A stretch of DNA of 64,000 nucleotides, taken from positions 248,001 through 312,000 of the forward strand of contig NZ_CP094358.1 in NCBI RefSeq assembly GCF_022807975.1, read 5' to 3'. Positions 1-8,826 of the stretch are shown here, piece by piece (the first letter of the stretch is position 1; every line of letters starts with the position of its first letter). Both the position numbers and the translations under genes were made by a program. The notes under the pieces were generated by a model. The model saw only the letters and a program-made list of their open reading frames with translations. It was not told where the DNA came from and did not search any database. The DNA is from Abyssalbus ytuae. GTDB lineage: Bacteria; Bacteroidota; Bacteroidia; Flavobacteriales; Flavobacteriaceae.

Positions 1-1
1 A

Positions 2-484
2 AAGACTTCAAAAAAGGATACTGCTTGGTTAGAAAAAGCCAAATGGAGAAAAGAAAATGAAGAGTGGCTTGATATTTCTTTTAAAATTGCGGTTAAGATA
101 CTATCTGCCTTAAAAACAAATAAAGCTACAGGCACATATCCTAAAAGTCAAAAGGAATTAGCAAAGGCTTTAGATTGCTCACCACAATACATAAGTAAAC
201 TTTTAAAAGGTCAAGAACGTTTAGGCATTGATACCATTACCAAAGTAGGTAAAATATTAAGTGTAAAACTAATTGAAGTGCCTCAAGAGGAAATCGAAAA
301 AGAAGGAATGCTTTCAAGCGAAGATAAGTTTACCGTAACTATTAAGGCAAAAGAATTGATGCATTTCAATTATCATTTTGGTAAGTTTTTTCAAGATGAT
401 AACGAGTTATGCTTCGATTATAGTGAAATAGTAGAGACATCAACGTATGTACGCCCTAATACAAAACATTTAAAAGTAGCCTAA
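2..484 (+). CDS. HTH (Xre-type) antitoxin-like protein, 5' end outside window
   Basis: The frame is open to the left edge, so the start is missing and at least 160 codons are present. An Xre-like helix-turn-helix is visible at about residues 50-95 of the visible part (SQKELAKALDCSPQYISKLL). The C-terminal 60 residues are rich in aromatic residues (MHFNYHFGKFF). The stop overlaps the start of the next gene (TAATG), so the two are translationally coupled. A chaperone gene right behind an HTH gene is the layout of toxin-antitoxin-chaperone modules, where the antitoxin C-terminus is held by a SecB-like chaperone. The toxin would have to lie upstream. A GTG at 278 was rejected as the start because the HTH lies before it. 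Confidence 0.7.
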   Translation, partial: KTSKKDTAWLEKAKWRKENEEWLDISFKIAVKILSALKTNKATGTYPKSQKELAKALDCSPQYISKLLKGQERLGIDTITKVGKILSVKLIEVPQEEIEKEGMLSSEDKFTVTIKAKELMHFNYHFGKFFQDDNELCFDYSEIVETSTYVRPNTKHLKVA

Positions 485-924
485 TGTCTGATAAAATAGG
501 ATTTTCATTAAAGAAAGTAACAACAGAGCAATTCGCAATAATTGAATCTGCCTTTAACGAAGGAGAGGATGTGCAATTTAGCGTAAATGCTAAATATGGC
601 ATTAATGAAAAAGATAAAATGGTAGCAGTTTTTGTATCACCTGCATTTTATCAAAATAAAAAGCCGTTTTTAGTATTGGAAATAGCGTGTCATTTCAAAA
701 TTGATGATGATGCTTGGGAAAGCTTTAAAAATAAAGAAAATACCAAGCTAACTATTCCTGTTGGTTTTATTCGTCATTTAATTATGCTAACGGTTGGTAC
801 AGGAAGAGGTGTTTTACATAGTAAAACAGAAAACACCCCCTTTAATGACTTTTTAATGCCAACAATCAACGTAACCGAAATCGTTAAATCTGGTGTAGCT
901 TTCAATTTAAAGTCTAAAGCTTAA
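484..924 (+). CDS. SecB-like chaperone of a toxin-antitoxin-chaperone module
   Basis: This 146 aa protein has the length and layout of SecB: alternating beta-strand-like segments, then a helix-like stretch (IPVGFIRHLIMLTVGTGRG), then a tail of the form F-x-x-F-L-M-P-T-I-N-V-T-E-I. That tail resembles the SecB ending in which a Pro-x-Asn-Phe segment precedes the terminal helix. Bacteroidota generally lack export SecB but carry solitary SecB-like proteins linked to toxin-antitoxin genes (established for the mycobacterial Rv1957 type). The start overlaps the stop of the HTH gene by 1 nt. Assignment rests on fold-level resemblance, not on a search. Confidence 0.6.
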   Translation: MSDKIGFSLKKVTTEQFAIIESAFNEGEDVQFSVNAKYGINEKDKMVAVFVSPAFYQNKKPFLVLEIACHFKIDDDAWESFKNKENTKLTIPVGFIRHLIMLTVGTGRGVLHSKTENTPFNDFLMPTINVTEIVKSGVAFNLKSKA

Positions 925-1012
925 AGCGATTATACACTTATGATTCGGCATTATTTTTGCTTAAATACATATTAAACAAGGTGTTACACTACAAGATTAC
1001 TGTTAATAAAAA

Positions 1013-1030
1013 GTAAACAATTTTGTTTAC
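1013..1030. promoter_or_regulatory. Palindrome at antitoxin promoter, candidate operator
   Basis: A perfect inverted repeat with 8-nt arms (GTAAACAA and TTGTTTAC) and a 2-nt centre. Its right arm contains the TTG that would serve as the -33 element of the promoter at 1046. HTH antitoxins commonly repress their own promoters at such palindromes, so autoregulation by the 1070 gene product is likely but inferred. Confidence 0.5.
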
Positions 1031-1045
1031 TATTCTATTTATACA

Positions 1046-1053
1046 TACATTTG
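1046..1053 (+). promoter_or_regulatory. Bacteroidota-type -7 box (TACATTTG)
   Basis: TACATTTG matches the TAnnTTTG -7 consensus of Bacteroidota. A TTG at 1023-1025 lies 20 nt upstream as -33 element, and the box is 16 nt before the ATG at 1070, giving a very short leader for the HigA-like gene. Confidence 0.55.
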
Positions 1054-1069
1054 TATTACAAAAGAAACT

Positions 1070-1579
1070 ATGTTACCTAAAATAGCTAAAATAAAAGGAA
1101 TACATCCAGGGCTAATATTACACCGCGAAATAAAGCGTAATAATATTAAAAGCTCTCAATTAGCTACGTCTATAGGTGAGCATAAACAAACCATTAGTGC
1201 TATTATAAATCAAAAGAGAGGTATCAATCCAGAGTTATCAATTAAGTTGGCAGATTACTTTCATACAGAAGAAGATTATTTTATGATGCTACAAGCAGGG
1301 TATGAAGTAAAAAGCAAATTAACTGAAAATAGTAAAAGAACACCAAATCTAAACAATATTAGAAAAGTACTATTTTGGGATACATCATTTGATAAAATAG
1401 ATTGGAACAAAAACAAGCGTGCCATTATCAAAAGAGTTTTAGAACGTGGTAATGATAAAGAAATCAACGAAATCATAAAATTCTACAGTAAAAGAACAGT
1501 TTCAAGAATAGCAAAGTCTATTAAACAATCCCGTTTATCTACATTTCAAAAAAATGCAGAAGACTTTCAACTTATTTAA
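1070..1579 (+). CDS. HigA-like Xre antitoxin
   Basis: The first 75 residues are a HigA-type domain: IHPGLILHREI, then an Xre helix-turn-helix (SSQLATSIGEHKQTISAIIN), then residues packing the third helix (LSIKLADYFHTEEDYFMMLQ). About 95 residues of basic, helical C-terminal extension follow, longer than classical HigA. The next gene begins 7 nt downstream and is an AbiEii-type nucleotidyltransferase, so this protein probably acts as antitoxin and repressor for it. It has its own promoter box and palindrome directly upstream. Confidence 0.75.
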   Translation: MLPKIAKIKGIHPGLILHREIKRNNIKSSQLATSIGEHKQTISAIINQKRGINPELSIKLADYFHTEEDYFMMLQAGYEVKSKLTENSKRTPNLNNIRKVLFWDTSFDKIDWNKNKRAIIKRVLERGNDKEINEIIKFYSKRTVSRIAKSIKQSRLSTFQKNAEDFQLI

Positions 1580-1586
1580 GTTTTAA

Positions 1587-2246
1587 ATGCCTTTACACCT
1601 TAATACCGTTTCCGATTTACTTTGGGAATCTTTAAATACCCTAATGACTATTGAAGAATTTAATAGTTTTAGATTAGTTGGTGGTACATCATTAAGTCTA
1701 CAACAGGGGCATAGAGAATCTATTGATATTGATTTATTTACAGAAGCATAATATGGTAGTATTGATTTTAATCGTTTAGAAGAAATTTTAAATGATGTAT
1801 TTCCTTATGTAGTAACGTCTTCTGTAGGTGAAGTTGTTTTTGGTAGGTCTTATTTTGTTGGTGAAGATGAACATAATGCACTTAAATTGGACATATATTA
1901 TACAGATTCTTTTGTTTTTCCATTATTAGAAGAAGGCAATATACGTTTAGCACCTAATGAAGAAATTGCAGCAATGAAATTTGAAGTGATTGCTAATGGA
2001 GGTCGTAAAAAAGATTTTTGGGACATACACGAGCTTTTAGATGTATTTACTTTAGAGCAAATGCTAGATTTCTACGAACAACGAAATCCTTATGGTGCAA
2101 CAAGAGAAGAACTTTTAGAACGATGTGTAGACTTTTCTTTAGCTGAAGATGATTTAACACCAAATTGTTATAAAGACAAAGTTTGGGAACTTATCAAATT
2201 AGATATAGAGGAACAAGTACAGAATTTAACGGGGGACGAAGATTAG
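1587..2246 (+). pseudogene. AbiEii/AbiGii-type nucleotidyltransferase toxin, interrupted by a stop codon
   Basis: Reading from the ATG at 1587, the frame gives a nucleotidyltransferase start (RLVGGTSLSLQQGHRESIDI, then DLF) with the GG-T-L and S-x-D-x-D signature of the AbiEii family. A TAA at 1749-1751 then interrupts it. The same frame continues to 2246 with the remaining family features (LDIYYTD, IAAMKFEVIANGGRKKDFWD). There is no frameshift. A single G-to-T change of GAA to TAA after GlnAla-like context (E-A-stop-Y-G-S) would explain it. An internal ATG or TTG could give a fragment without the catalytic part. The gene follows its presumed antitoxin by 7 nt. Confidence 0.75.
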
Positions 2247-2264
2247 TTTAATAATTGCCCCACT

Positions 2265-2340
2265 ACAAGCACTTGGACACTATCCCAAAAAGTGTGTAAG
2301 TTAAAAATACGAGGGTCAGGTTTTTAGTTACAGCTTGACC
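2265..2340. mobile_element. Possible insertion-sequence end (IS256-like), remnant
   Basis: The stretch beginning GGACACTATCCCAAAAAGTG resembles terminal repeats of IS256-family elements. It is followed by a short inverted repeat, GGGTCA...TGACCC. No transposase is present in the window and no second end was found, so this could be a solo end or a coincidence. Confidence 0.3.
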
Positions 2341-2418
2341 CTATCTTCAAATAAAGTTAAGAACTGGTTGAGAATCACTCCCCAATTTCGAATAGGCTGT
2401 GTCTACTTTTTAGTTATC

Positions 2419-2931
2419 TTATAAATACGCCTGTAACATAATGGTTGCCTGCAAATATTCTCTTCGGGTGCGGTAATTTTTTTGTTTTATAAAATGTACA
2501 TTTACCAGTTCGCCAAACCTGGTTTGCTGTTCTAAACTGTAAATCAGTTTTATCATATTATTAAAACTCCCTTGCAGGGTTATGGTGTAGGTATTGATGT
2601 TTAATCCGTTTTTTCGGGCTATATGCGGCTCATTGAAATCAATCACTTTTAAATTAAGTTCCCCGGCTTTTTTATTGATTGTTTTTAAAAGGTTATTTTG
2701 TAAAGAAGTTTCTCCCAGCTGGTATTTTTTCAGCAAACCGGTGTAATATTCGTTCTTTTTATTAAGGGTAAGTAATTGTTTTGGAATATTTTCAAACATT
2801 ACTTCTTCTGCTTTCAGCTTATTATACCTTTGTTTTTCCTGCAAGGTATTTTTAACTGCAAAATGATAACATAAAAACAAAGCAAGGATAAAACCGGCTA
2901 TAAGGATGATATTTTTTGTTTTGCTACTCAT
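2419..2931 (-). CDS. GspM/PilO-like assembly protein
   Basis: This 170 aa protein has one N-terminal membrane segment (about residues 8-26), a coiled-coil stretch (30-70), and a small alpha/beta domain at 85-170. That is the architecture of PilO/GspM, which pair with PilN/GspL at the inner membrane to link the ATPase to the rest of the machine. It is the last gene of the minus-strand arm and overlaps the GspL-like gene by 8 nt, so it is coupled to it. Sequence similarity in this family is always weak; the call rests on size, topology and position. Confidence 0.65.
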   Translation of the reverse strand: MSSKTKNIILIAGFILALFLCYHFAVKNTLQEKQRYNKLKAEEVMFENIPKQLLTLNKKNEYYTGLLKKYQLGETSLQNNLLKTINKKAGELNLKVIDFNEPHIARKNGLNINTYTITLQGSFNNMIKLIYSLEQQTRFGELVNVHFIKQKNYRTRREYLQATIMLQAYL

Positions 2932-4129
2932 TTTTCAATTGTATTTGCAGGGAAAACTTTGAAGAGGAAGAACCGGAATAATCATAATCCATTATCGCTA
3001 CGTTATTTATCCAATTAAATTTTTCCAAAGTTTCCACCCAGGTAGAAAAATCATCATTATTGGTGCTGGTTCCCTCTATTTTTATCATATTTTCACTCAA
3101 CTCAATAACTTCCCCTTCTTTAGGTTGTTTTATAAGAGGTTGATAATCAAAATCATTTAACAATAAAGTTGAAGGTATTACAGAAGCAATATTATCCATA
3201 TAAAAGGAGGTTTTAGAAGAAGAAGCCGATGATACATCCTCCACCATTCTCTCCTTATTTTTAACAAGGCTATCCAGCTCGGTGAGCCTTTGCCTGTTTG
3301 TTTTGTTGACTTCCGATGTTTGTACTAAATTTTCTGCTTGGGTAAAATAATAATTAAACACTAAAAAATTAATGAGTAACAGAGTCAGTAAAAAAGCAAG
3401 TGCGGCTTTAAAAAACCAGCTAAAAAAACGTCTGTTTAAAAACTCTTCCTTTAAAGTATTGTTTACCTGGGCGGAATTAGTAAGTAAAGTATCCGAATAC
3501 AGTATACTTCCTAAAACAGCAGAAAATCCTAATACATTTTTACCCGGAATATCCGTACCATTTATAGTATAAATATGATTCTCCGAAGATGTAATATCAT
3601 TTACATTTATTATAAAACCTTCATTATCTACCTCTACAAGTTGATGATTCAATTCTATATACGTTCCTTTTACAAAAGGCAAAATATGGTGAATTGAATT
3701 AATGCCCAGGGTAAAACCCCCTACTGCAATATTGTGTACGGTAAACTCTTTCAGGAGATTATTTACATCTTCTTTCCGGCATATGGTAACAATACTGTTA
3801 TTACCCGAAGGCAAAACCTCAAAGAAAAAGTCATCGGTTTTAAGGTTTGGAAAAGCTTTATTTACCTGCGAAAAACCATTGGGCTGTTGAAAATCGATAA
3901 TCTTAGTGAGTACGCTTTCTGTATTTAAAACGAGATAAACGGGTGTATGGCCTGATAGATGTTTTTTTACTTCTTCAACCGACTTAAGGGAAGCTGTTTT
4001 TACAATATTCAGTTCATTATTTCTCTTTTTTACAGAAATAAAATGATAACTCAATATCCCATCTCCAACTACTTCAACAGCATTAAAGATATTTCCCTCT
4101 TTTAAATATGCAAGCAGGTTTTTAAGCAT
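2924..4129 (-). CDS. GspL-like (PilM-PilN fusion type) assembly platform protein
   Basis: Residues 1-225 form a cytoplasmic region compatible with the actin-like fold of PilM/GspL. One membrane segment follows at about 237-257 (FKAALAFLLTLLLINFLVFN), then a coiled coil (260-300) and a periplasmic ferredoxin-like PilN/GspL domain to residue 401. This single-chain arrangement is GspL-like rather than separate PilM and PilN. It would recruit the GspE ATPase encoded two genes upstream. Its start overlaps the secretin stop by 1 nt. Function is inferred from architecture and context. Confidence 0.65.
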   Translation of the reverse strand: MLKNLLAYLKEGNIFNAVEVVGDGILSYHFISVKKRNNELNIVKTASLKSVEEVKKHLSGHTPVYLVLNTESVLTKIIDFQQPNGFSQVNKAFPNLKTDDFFFEVLPSGNNSIVTICRKEDVNNLLKEFTVHNIAVGGFTLGINSIHHILPFVKGTYIELNHQLVEVDNEGFIINVNDITSSENHIYTINGTDIPGKNVLGFSAVLGSILYSDTLLTNSAQVNNTLKEEFLNRRFFSWFFKAALAFLLTLLLINFLVFNYYFTQAENLVQTSEVNKTNRQRLTELDSLVKNKERMVEDVSSASSSKTSFYMDNIASVIPSTLLLNDFDYQPLIKQPKEGEVIELSENMIKIEGTSTNNDDFSTWVETLEKFNWINNVAIMDYDYSGSSSSKFSLQIQLKNE

Positions 4130-6339
4130 TAATTAATGATTGTGGGTTTTATAAGTACGGTTAGTTTTTTCTTGGAAGCTTCTCTTACACGTTTACTAAA
4201 AAACCATCGGATAATGGGTATTCTGGCCAAAAACGGTACTCCCGAACCCGAATTGTTTGTAAGTTTTTGGTCTAAACCGCCCAGCACCGCAATATCCTGA
4301 TCCCTCATCCTGATAATTGAACTAAACTCCCTGGAGTTTAATCCCGGAGGTGCATCTTCATCTATACGTTCGCCTGTAAAAGTAGACTGGGTTACAAAAA
4401 GGTCCAGCGTTACCTGTCCGTCACCGGAAACAAACGGTTTAATACTTAAGGTTAATCCGGCATCTATGGGTACATAATTTTTTATTTCGGAAGTCTGTGG
4501 TATTTGTGAGCCGTAAAAATTTTGTGCGGTTACGGCATAATAACTTGTTTCATTATTTGAAAATGTAGCACGGTGTCCGTTTAGTGTGGAAATTTTTGGT
4601 GTTGACAATACTTTTAAATTTCCGCTTTGTTCCATGGCTTTAATAGTAACAAAAAACTCAGGTACAACTTTCCCGAGATTAAACGATCCGAAACCGTCAA
4701 AACCCCCAATAACTTTATTCACGGTTTCTGCTCCCATGGTAAAATCGGTAGTGGGAAAAATTCCTCCCGAAGTTTTTACCGGCTCATCCCCTATTCCCCA
4801 GCTAATTCCCGTTTCTACCGTAGAGTTTCTTCCAACTTCCAAAAACATCACTTCAATAAGTACGACCGGAACAGGCTTATCAATTTTTCCGATAATTTTT
4901 TTAAACCTGTCTACCTGCATACTGCTGCCACTCACAAAAAAGCTGTTCAATTCCCTGTCAACTTTTATATCCAATCCTTGTTTTACTTCGTCCGGTATGA
5001 TATCTACTATTGCCTGCAACTTGGAATCATCGGATGTAAATGCAGAAGAAGTATTTGTTCTCAACGATTGGCGTTGGGTACTGTTAAATGAAGAATTGCT
5101 GTTATACTGCTGGTTGTTGTACGCACTATTGGCAGAGCCTCCGTAATAATTCTGAAAACCTCCGTAATCAGAATACATCCTCCCTGATGAACCTCCACTT
5201 GTAGAAGGGTCTCCCAGCATTTCAATAGAACGGTGCTTTAACGTTACAATTTCCATTATTCTTACACTCAACTGGTCTGCAGTACCAAAAAAGTAGATAT
5301 TCCCTTCTTTTTTATAGGTGAAATGGGCCCCGGTATTAAACTGACCGGGCGGTAAACCATTCTGGTTTTGTTGATTTGCCCCGTTTGATTGCTGGGAAAT
5401 GGGTGTAGCTGCCGCACTCTCAAAAATCTTATCCAGCATATCATCAAAAGTAATCTGCCTGGCTTTAAAACTTACATTTCCTGCATTTTCAAGTGGTGAA
5501 GCAGTATAAATATCGAGGTTTAAATCATAGCCTATTTCATTTACAATATTTGCTACAGGAACATTTTTAAAGTTTACATTCAGCATTTTTGAGGTAGTAT
5601 CTATTATTTCATAATAAAAATTTGAATTAGCAGAAGTCCTGAGGGGCCTGTTTTGAGGAGGCATCCTGTTTCCTTCAGGGATTGAAGCATTTATATTTCC
5701 TCCGCTAAACAGATAAAATCCATCTCTTGATTTACTGAATTCGAGATTGTTGGAAGCTGCCAGGTTTTGCATGGCTTTATCAAAAGCTACTTCTTTTATG
5801 TATAAATTCAGTGGCAGGTTTTCCATTCCTGAGGAATAGAGTAAATTCTTCCCTGACTCATCTATAATTTTTCTGAAAACCTTATCAAGGTTATCATTTT
5901 TCAAATCCATGGTAATACTTTCCTCCACCGGATTGTAAAATACTTTTATTTCTTTTTCCCGGGGAGGTTTTTGCTCGGGTACATACGGTTTTATAGACAG
6001 AATATTTCCTGTAAAATCAATATCCAGATTATACTCTTTACATAGAAACAACAATAAATCGGCCACTGTAACATCAGAAAAATTGTTGATAATATTAATG
6101 TTGGAGAGTTCCGGCGAAACCGTGATGTTCAAATTATGTACATTAGATACCGCTACAAGGAAATTGGTTAACGAAACATTGGTTACATTTATGTCCAGTT
6201 TCAGATTTTCAGTAAGACCTGCATTATCAACGGACAATATTTCCAGGTTGTTTTTTATGTTATTCAGGCGTTGTTCATCCTGGGCAAGAAGAACATAACT
6301 TCCTAATAGAAAAAATAACAAGATGTATTTTTTAATCAT
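4129..6339 (-). CDS. gspD: Secretin (GspD/PilQ family)
   Basis: Signal peptide at residues 1-19 (cleavage near LLA-Q). STN/N-type domains follow at about 45-115, 140-215 and 240-320. A low-complexity Gly/Ser/Asn/Tyr linker covers about 380-440, an N-domain about 440-490, and the secretin core about 500-736 with STPKISTLNGHRATFSNN, QDIAVLGGL and the closing VPFLARIPIIRWFF signature. The protein forms the outer-membrane channel. No lipobox is present, so targeting would need a separate pilotin. The unusual Tyr/Asn/Ser-rich insert could be strain-specific. It lies 2 nt after the ATPase gene in one operon. Confidence 0.92.
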   Translation of the reverse strand: MIKKYILLFFLLGSYVLLAQDEQRLNNIKNNLEILSVDNAGLTENLKLDINVTNVSLTNFLVAVSNVHNLNITVSPELSNINIINNFSDVTVADLLLFLCKEYNLDIDFTGNILSIKPYVPEQKPPREKEIKVFYNPVEESITMDLKNDNLDKVFRKIIDESGKNLLYSSGMENLPLNLYIKEVAFDKAMQNLAASNNLEFSKSRDGFYLFSGGNINASIPEGNRMPPQNRPLRTSANSNFYYEIIDTTSKMLNVNFKNVPVANIVNEIGYDLNLDIYTASPLENAGNVSFKARQITFDDMLDKIFESAAATPISQQSNGANQQNQNGLPPGQFNTGAHFTYKKEGNIYFFGTADQLSVRIMEIVTLKHRSIEMLGDPSTSGGSSGRMYSDYGGFQNYYGGSANSAYNNQQYNSNSSFNSTQRQSLRTNTSSAFTSDDSKLQAIVDIIPDEVKQGLDIKVDRELNSFFVSGSSMQVDRFKKIIGKIDKPVPVVLIEVMFLEVGRNSTVETGISWGIGDEPVKTSGGIFPTTDFTMGAETVNKVIGGFDGFGSFNLGKVVPEFFVTIKAMEQSGNLKVLSTPKISTLNGHRATFSNNETSYYAVTAQNFYGSQIPQTSEIKNYVPIDAGLTLSIKPFVSGDGQVTLDLFVTQSTFTGERIDEDAPPGLNSREFSSIIRMRDQDIAVLGGLDQKLTNNSGSGVPFLARIPIIRWFFSKRVREASKKKLTVLIKPTIIN

Positions 6340-6341
6340 AA

Positions 6342-7754
6342 CTAATCAATAAGTAATGCATACACTTCTTCAACCGAGGTTGTTCCATCACTAATAAGTT
6401 GTATGGCATTATTTTTAAGTGTTTTTATATTTTTTTCAAACAAATATGAATCTATTTCAAGTTGGTTATTTTTTATGTGTTTTACAAGCTCGTTTGTAAT
6501 GGGAATAATTTCGTAAATAGCTTTTCGCCCACTATAACCTGTATGATAACACTCATTGCAACCTACGGCCAGGTAATGGGATTTTAAATTCTCAGGCACT
6601 GAAAAATTTTCCGGAAAAATATCTTTTTTTACTTTTTCCTTTCTTTTACAATGAGGACAAAGTTTTCTTACCAAACGTTGAGCCACACTCACATTAAGGG
6701 TACTGGCTATTAAAAAAGATGGCACTCCCATATCAATTAATCGTGAAATGGTAGCCCAGGCCGAGTTGGTATGAATGGTTGACAAAACCAGATGTCCTGT
6801 TAAAGCTGCTCTTATAGCCATATTGGCAGTTTTTACATCTCTTATCTCCCCTACCATAATTACATCAGGATCCTGCCGCAAAAAGGTACGAAGGGCTGAT
6901 GCAAAATCCAGTCCTATTTTTTCCTTTAACTGTACTTGATTTACACCCTCCAAAGTATATTCAATAGGATCTTCTATGGTTAAAATATTTGTTTTACTAT
7001 CATTGAGCAATTTTAACGTGGCGTATAAGGTGGTGGTTTTACCTGATCCGGTAGGGCCGGATATGAGGATAATTCCGTTAGGTTTTTTAATCGATTCTTT
7101 ATAAATGGATAATTCGTTTTCCGTAAAACCCAGGTCATTTAAATCGAGCCTGCTGGCATCTTTACTCAGAATTCTTAATACAATTTTTTCTCCGTGCAAA
7201 GTGGGTAAGGTAGATACTCTTATGTCAAACTCATCAGTCTCCGAAGTAATGGTAATACGGCCATCCTGTGGTAACCGCTTTTCACTTATATCCAGCCCGG
7301 CTTTAATTTTTATTTTATTTACTATTACGGGGTATTCATCGATAGCAATATGATATTGTTCAATTAATTTTCCGTCGAGCCGGTATCTTATCCGGCATTT
7401 TTCTTCATAGGGCTCAAAATGTATGTCACTACTGCCGGTTTCTTTGGCCGAGAAAAGGATTTTCTCGAGAAAATCCGGTGTGTAACTTAAATTTTGTTGC
7501 GAATCCGAGGTGCGTTTACGGTAATTTACTGTTAAAAATTTCTGGATTTCTTCAGGTTTATCTTCAATTAATTCAACCTTTTTTCCCAGTATAATTTCAA
7601 GTTCGGTTTTTAATGAGTTCAAATTGGTTGCATCAGTTTTAAAAACAATAGAACCGTTTTGCCTTTTAACAGGTACAATCCGGTAATGAAAAGCCTGTTC
7701 GGAAGTAATAACCTGCTGTAAAACCGTATCTATGTTATATAAAACCGTATTCAT
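6342..7754 (-). CDS. gspE: Type II secretion / type IV pilus assembly ATPase
   Basis: A GspE/PilB-family hexameric ATPase of 470 aa. Visible motifs are the Asp box (SSDIHFEPYEEKCRIRYRLD, 108-127), Walker A GPTGSGKT (233-240), the Walker B region VIMVGEIRD (298-306), the His box (HLVLSTIHTN, 321-330) and a zinc tetracysteine (C366, C369, C399, C402) as in GspE and PilB. The N-terminal domain is shorter than in PilB. It powers pseudopilus assembly from the cytoplasm. It lies between the peptidase gene (2 nt) and the secretin gene (2 nt). No retraction ATPase PilT is seen in the locus, which favours a secretion pseudopilus over a twitching pilus. Confidence 0.93.
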   Translation of the reverse strand: MNTVLYNIDTVLQQVITSEQAFHYRIVPVKRQNGSIVFKTDATNLNSLKTELEIILGKKVELIEDKPEEIQKFLTVNYRKRTSDSQQNLSYTPDFLEKILFSAKETGSSDIHFEPYEEKCRIRYRLDGKLIEQYHIAIDEYPVIVNKIKIKAGLDISEKRLPQDGRITITSETDEFDIRVSTLPTLHGEKIVLRILSKDASRLDLNDLGFTENELSIYKESIKKPNGIILISGPTGSGKTTTLYATLKLLNDSKTNILTIEDPIEYTLEGVNQVQLKEKIGLDFASALRTFLRQDPDVIMVGEIRDVKTANMAIRAALTGHLVLSTIHTNSAWATISRLIDMGVPSFLIASTLNVSVAQRLVRKLCPHCKRKEKVKKDIFPENFSVPENLKSHYLAVGCNECYHTGYSGRKAIYEIIPITNELVKHIKNNQLEIDSYLFEKNIKTLKNNAIQLISDGTTSVEEVYALLID

Positions 7755-7756
7755 AA

Positions 7757-8236
7757 TTATATTAAATATAACAAGGGTGCATTCAAAAAAATACTTATTA
7801 ATAAAACACCGGCATAAAACAAGGCCATATAACCTGCCAGTGGTACCATATATAAAGAGTTATTTTTAAAAAAAATATGCATTGCAAACGAAAATAGAAC
7901 TGAAAAAACAAACAACACGACAAATGTGACCGGAGGAAAAGCCAGGCATAGTGATATAAAAAATAACAGATCGCCCAGGCCAAAACTACCGTTTATAAAT
8001 TTACTTTTTAACTTAATTCTCGAATATAAAAACAAAACTGATAAAACCGTTAAAACTATTATTAAGTTTGAAATCACTGCTAAGTAAAAGAGGTACCTGT
8101 CTACATTAAAAAAATGCATCAGGCCAAAGAGAATACCAGCCGCCGGAAAAAGTATCCAGTAAACCAACTGCTCTTTAATATCCTGATAAAAAATAGTTAA
8201 TAATACCACTATTATCAGCAGTTTTATAATAAGCAT
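7757..8236 (-). CDS. Prepilin peptidase, short A24 type
   Basis: A 159 aa polytopic membrane protein with the two catalytic aspartates of type IV prepilin peptidases: one in FYQDIKEQLV (about residue 19) and one in the GxGD motif FGLGDLLFF (about residue 88). It lacks the N-terminal cytoplasmic methyltransferase and zinc domain of PilD, so it matches the short peptidase-only class. It sits directly between the pilin gene (1-nt overlap) and the ATPase. Its pilin substrates in this locus have Ala or Ser instead of Gly before the cleavage site. Confidence 0.85.
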   Translation of the reverse strand: MLIIKLLIIVVLLTIFYQDIKEQLVYWILFPAAGILFGLMHFFNVDRYLFYLAVISNLIIVLTVLSVLFLYSRIKLKSKFINGSFGLGDLLFFISLCLAFPPVTFVVLFVFSVLFSFAMHIFFKNNSLYMVPLAGYMALFYAGVLLISIFLNAPLLYLI

Positions 8237-8649
8237 TAATCTTTTATAATTTGTTTGGGCATCCCGGCTTCATCAATTTCCCACACATTAAAAATACCAT
8301 CCCCGTCAAAATCGGTTACTGCTTCGGCTCTTGCTTTAAAAGAAGCATTGGTAGCTTCAATGATCTGGTACCGGTAATTTGCCGTACCGTTATTTTCTAC
8401 CGTTAAAGGAGCTTCATAATCCAGTTCAGACATTTCTGTGCTAAACTTAGAATACATATACCTGTATGCAGTTTGGGCATTATAAATGGCTTTAAGCTGA
8501 GTCTGGGCTTCAACACTCTTGGCCTTCGTAATTAAAGGCATTAAATTAGGTAATGCAATAAGCAACAATATTCCTATAATTGCCAGTACAATAAGCATTT
8601 CCTGAAGGTTAAATGAAGGGACTCTTTTTTTTAAACGCTTAAATACCAT
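8236..8649 (-). CDS. gspG: Major pseudopilin, GspG/PilA type
   Basis: Leader MVFKRLKKRVPS precedes the mature start FNLQEMLIVLAIIGILLLIA, with Glu at +5 and the standard hydrophobic helix. A 100-residue head domain follows, with a C-terminal DFDGDGIFN acidic loop like the calcium-binding end of GspG. The -1 residue is Ser rather than Gly. I chose the ATG at 8649; the longer frame starts with TTG at 8670, which overlaps the candidate promoter. It is the first gene of the minus-strand arm and probably the most expressed component. Confidence 0.85.
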   Translation of the reverse strand: MVFKRLKKRVPSFNLQEMLIVLAIIGILLLIALPNLMPLITKAKSVEAQTQLKAIYNAQTAYRYMYSKFSTEMSELDYEAPLTVENNGTANYRYQIIEATNASFKARAEAVTDFDGDGIFNVWEIDEAGMPKQIIKD

Positions 8650-8667
8650 ATTTAAATGAAGTTTTAA

Positions 8668-8675
8668 CAAAGCTA
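8668..8675 (-). promoter_or_regulatory. Candidate -7 box for the minus-strand secretion arm
   Basis: On the minus strand this reads TAGCTTTG, a match to TAnnTTTG, 19 nt before the ATG at 8649. The -33 element is weak (no clear TTG), so support is moderate. Confidence 0.4.
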
Positions 8676-8826
8676 AGAAAAAACTTTATTAACATAGCAG
8701 GTAAAAAGTTATTAAAACCCCTCACCATAATAAACAACTGTAAACTAGTAATTTAAAACCAAAAAGTATTACCCTGAATTTATAAATACGTACAACAAAC
8801 TGTATGTATTAATCACATTTTGTGTA

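Noticed and set aside
1276-1476. Minus-strand open frame opposite the HigA-like gene
   Set aside because: Fully inside a supported gene on the other strand, hydrophobic only because of the complement of Asn/Lys codons.
4586-5146. Plus-strand open frames of up to 186 codons across the secretin gene
   Set aside because: Antisense shadows of the secretin coding sequence with no plausible start context or recognised motif.
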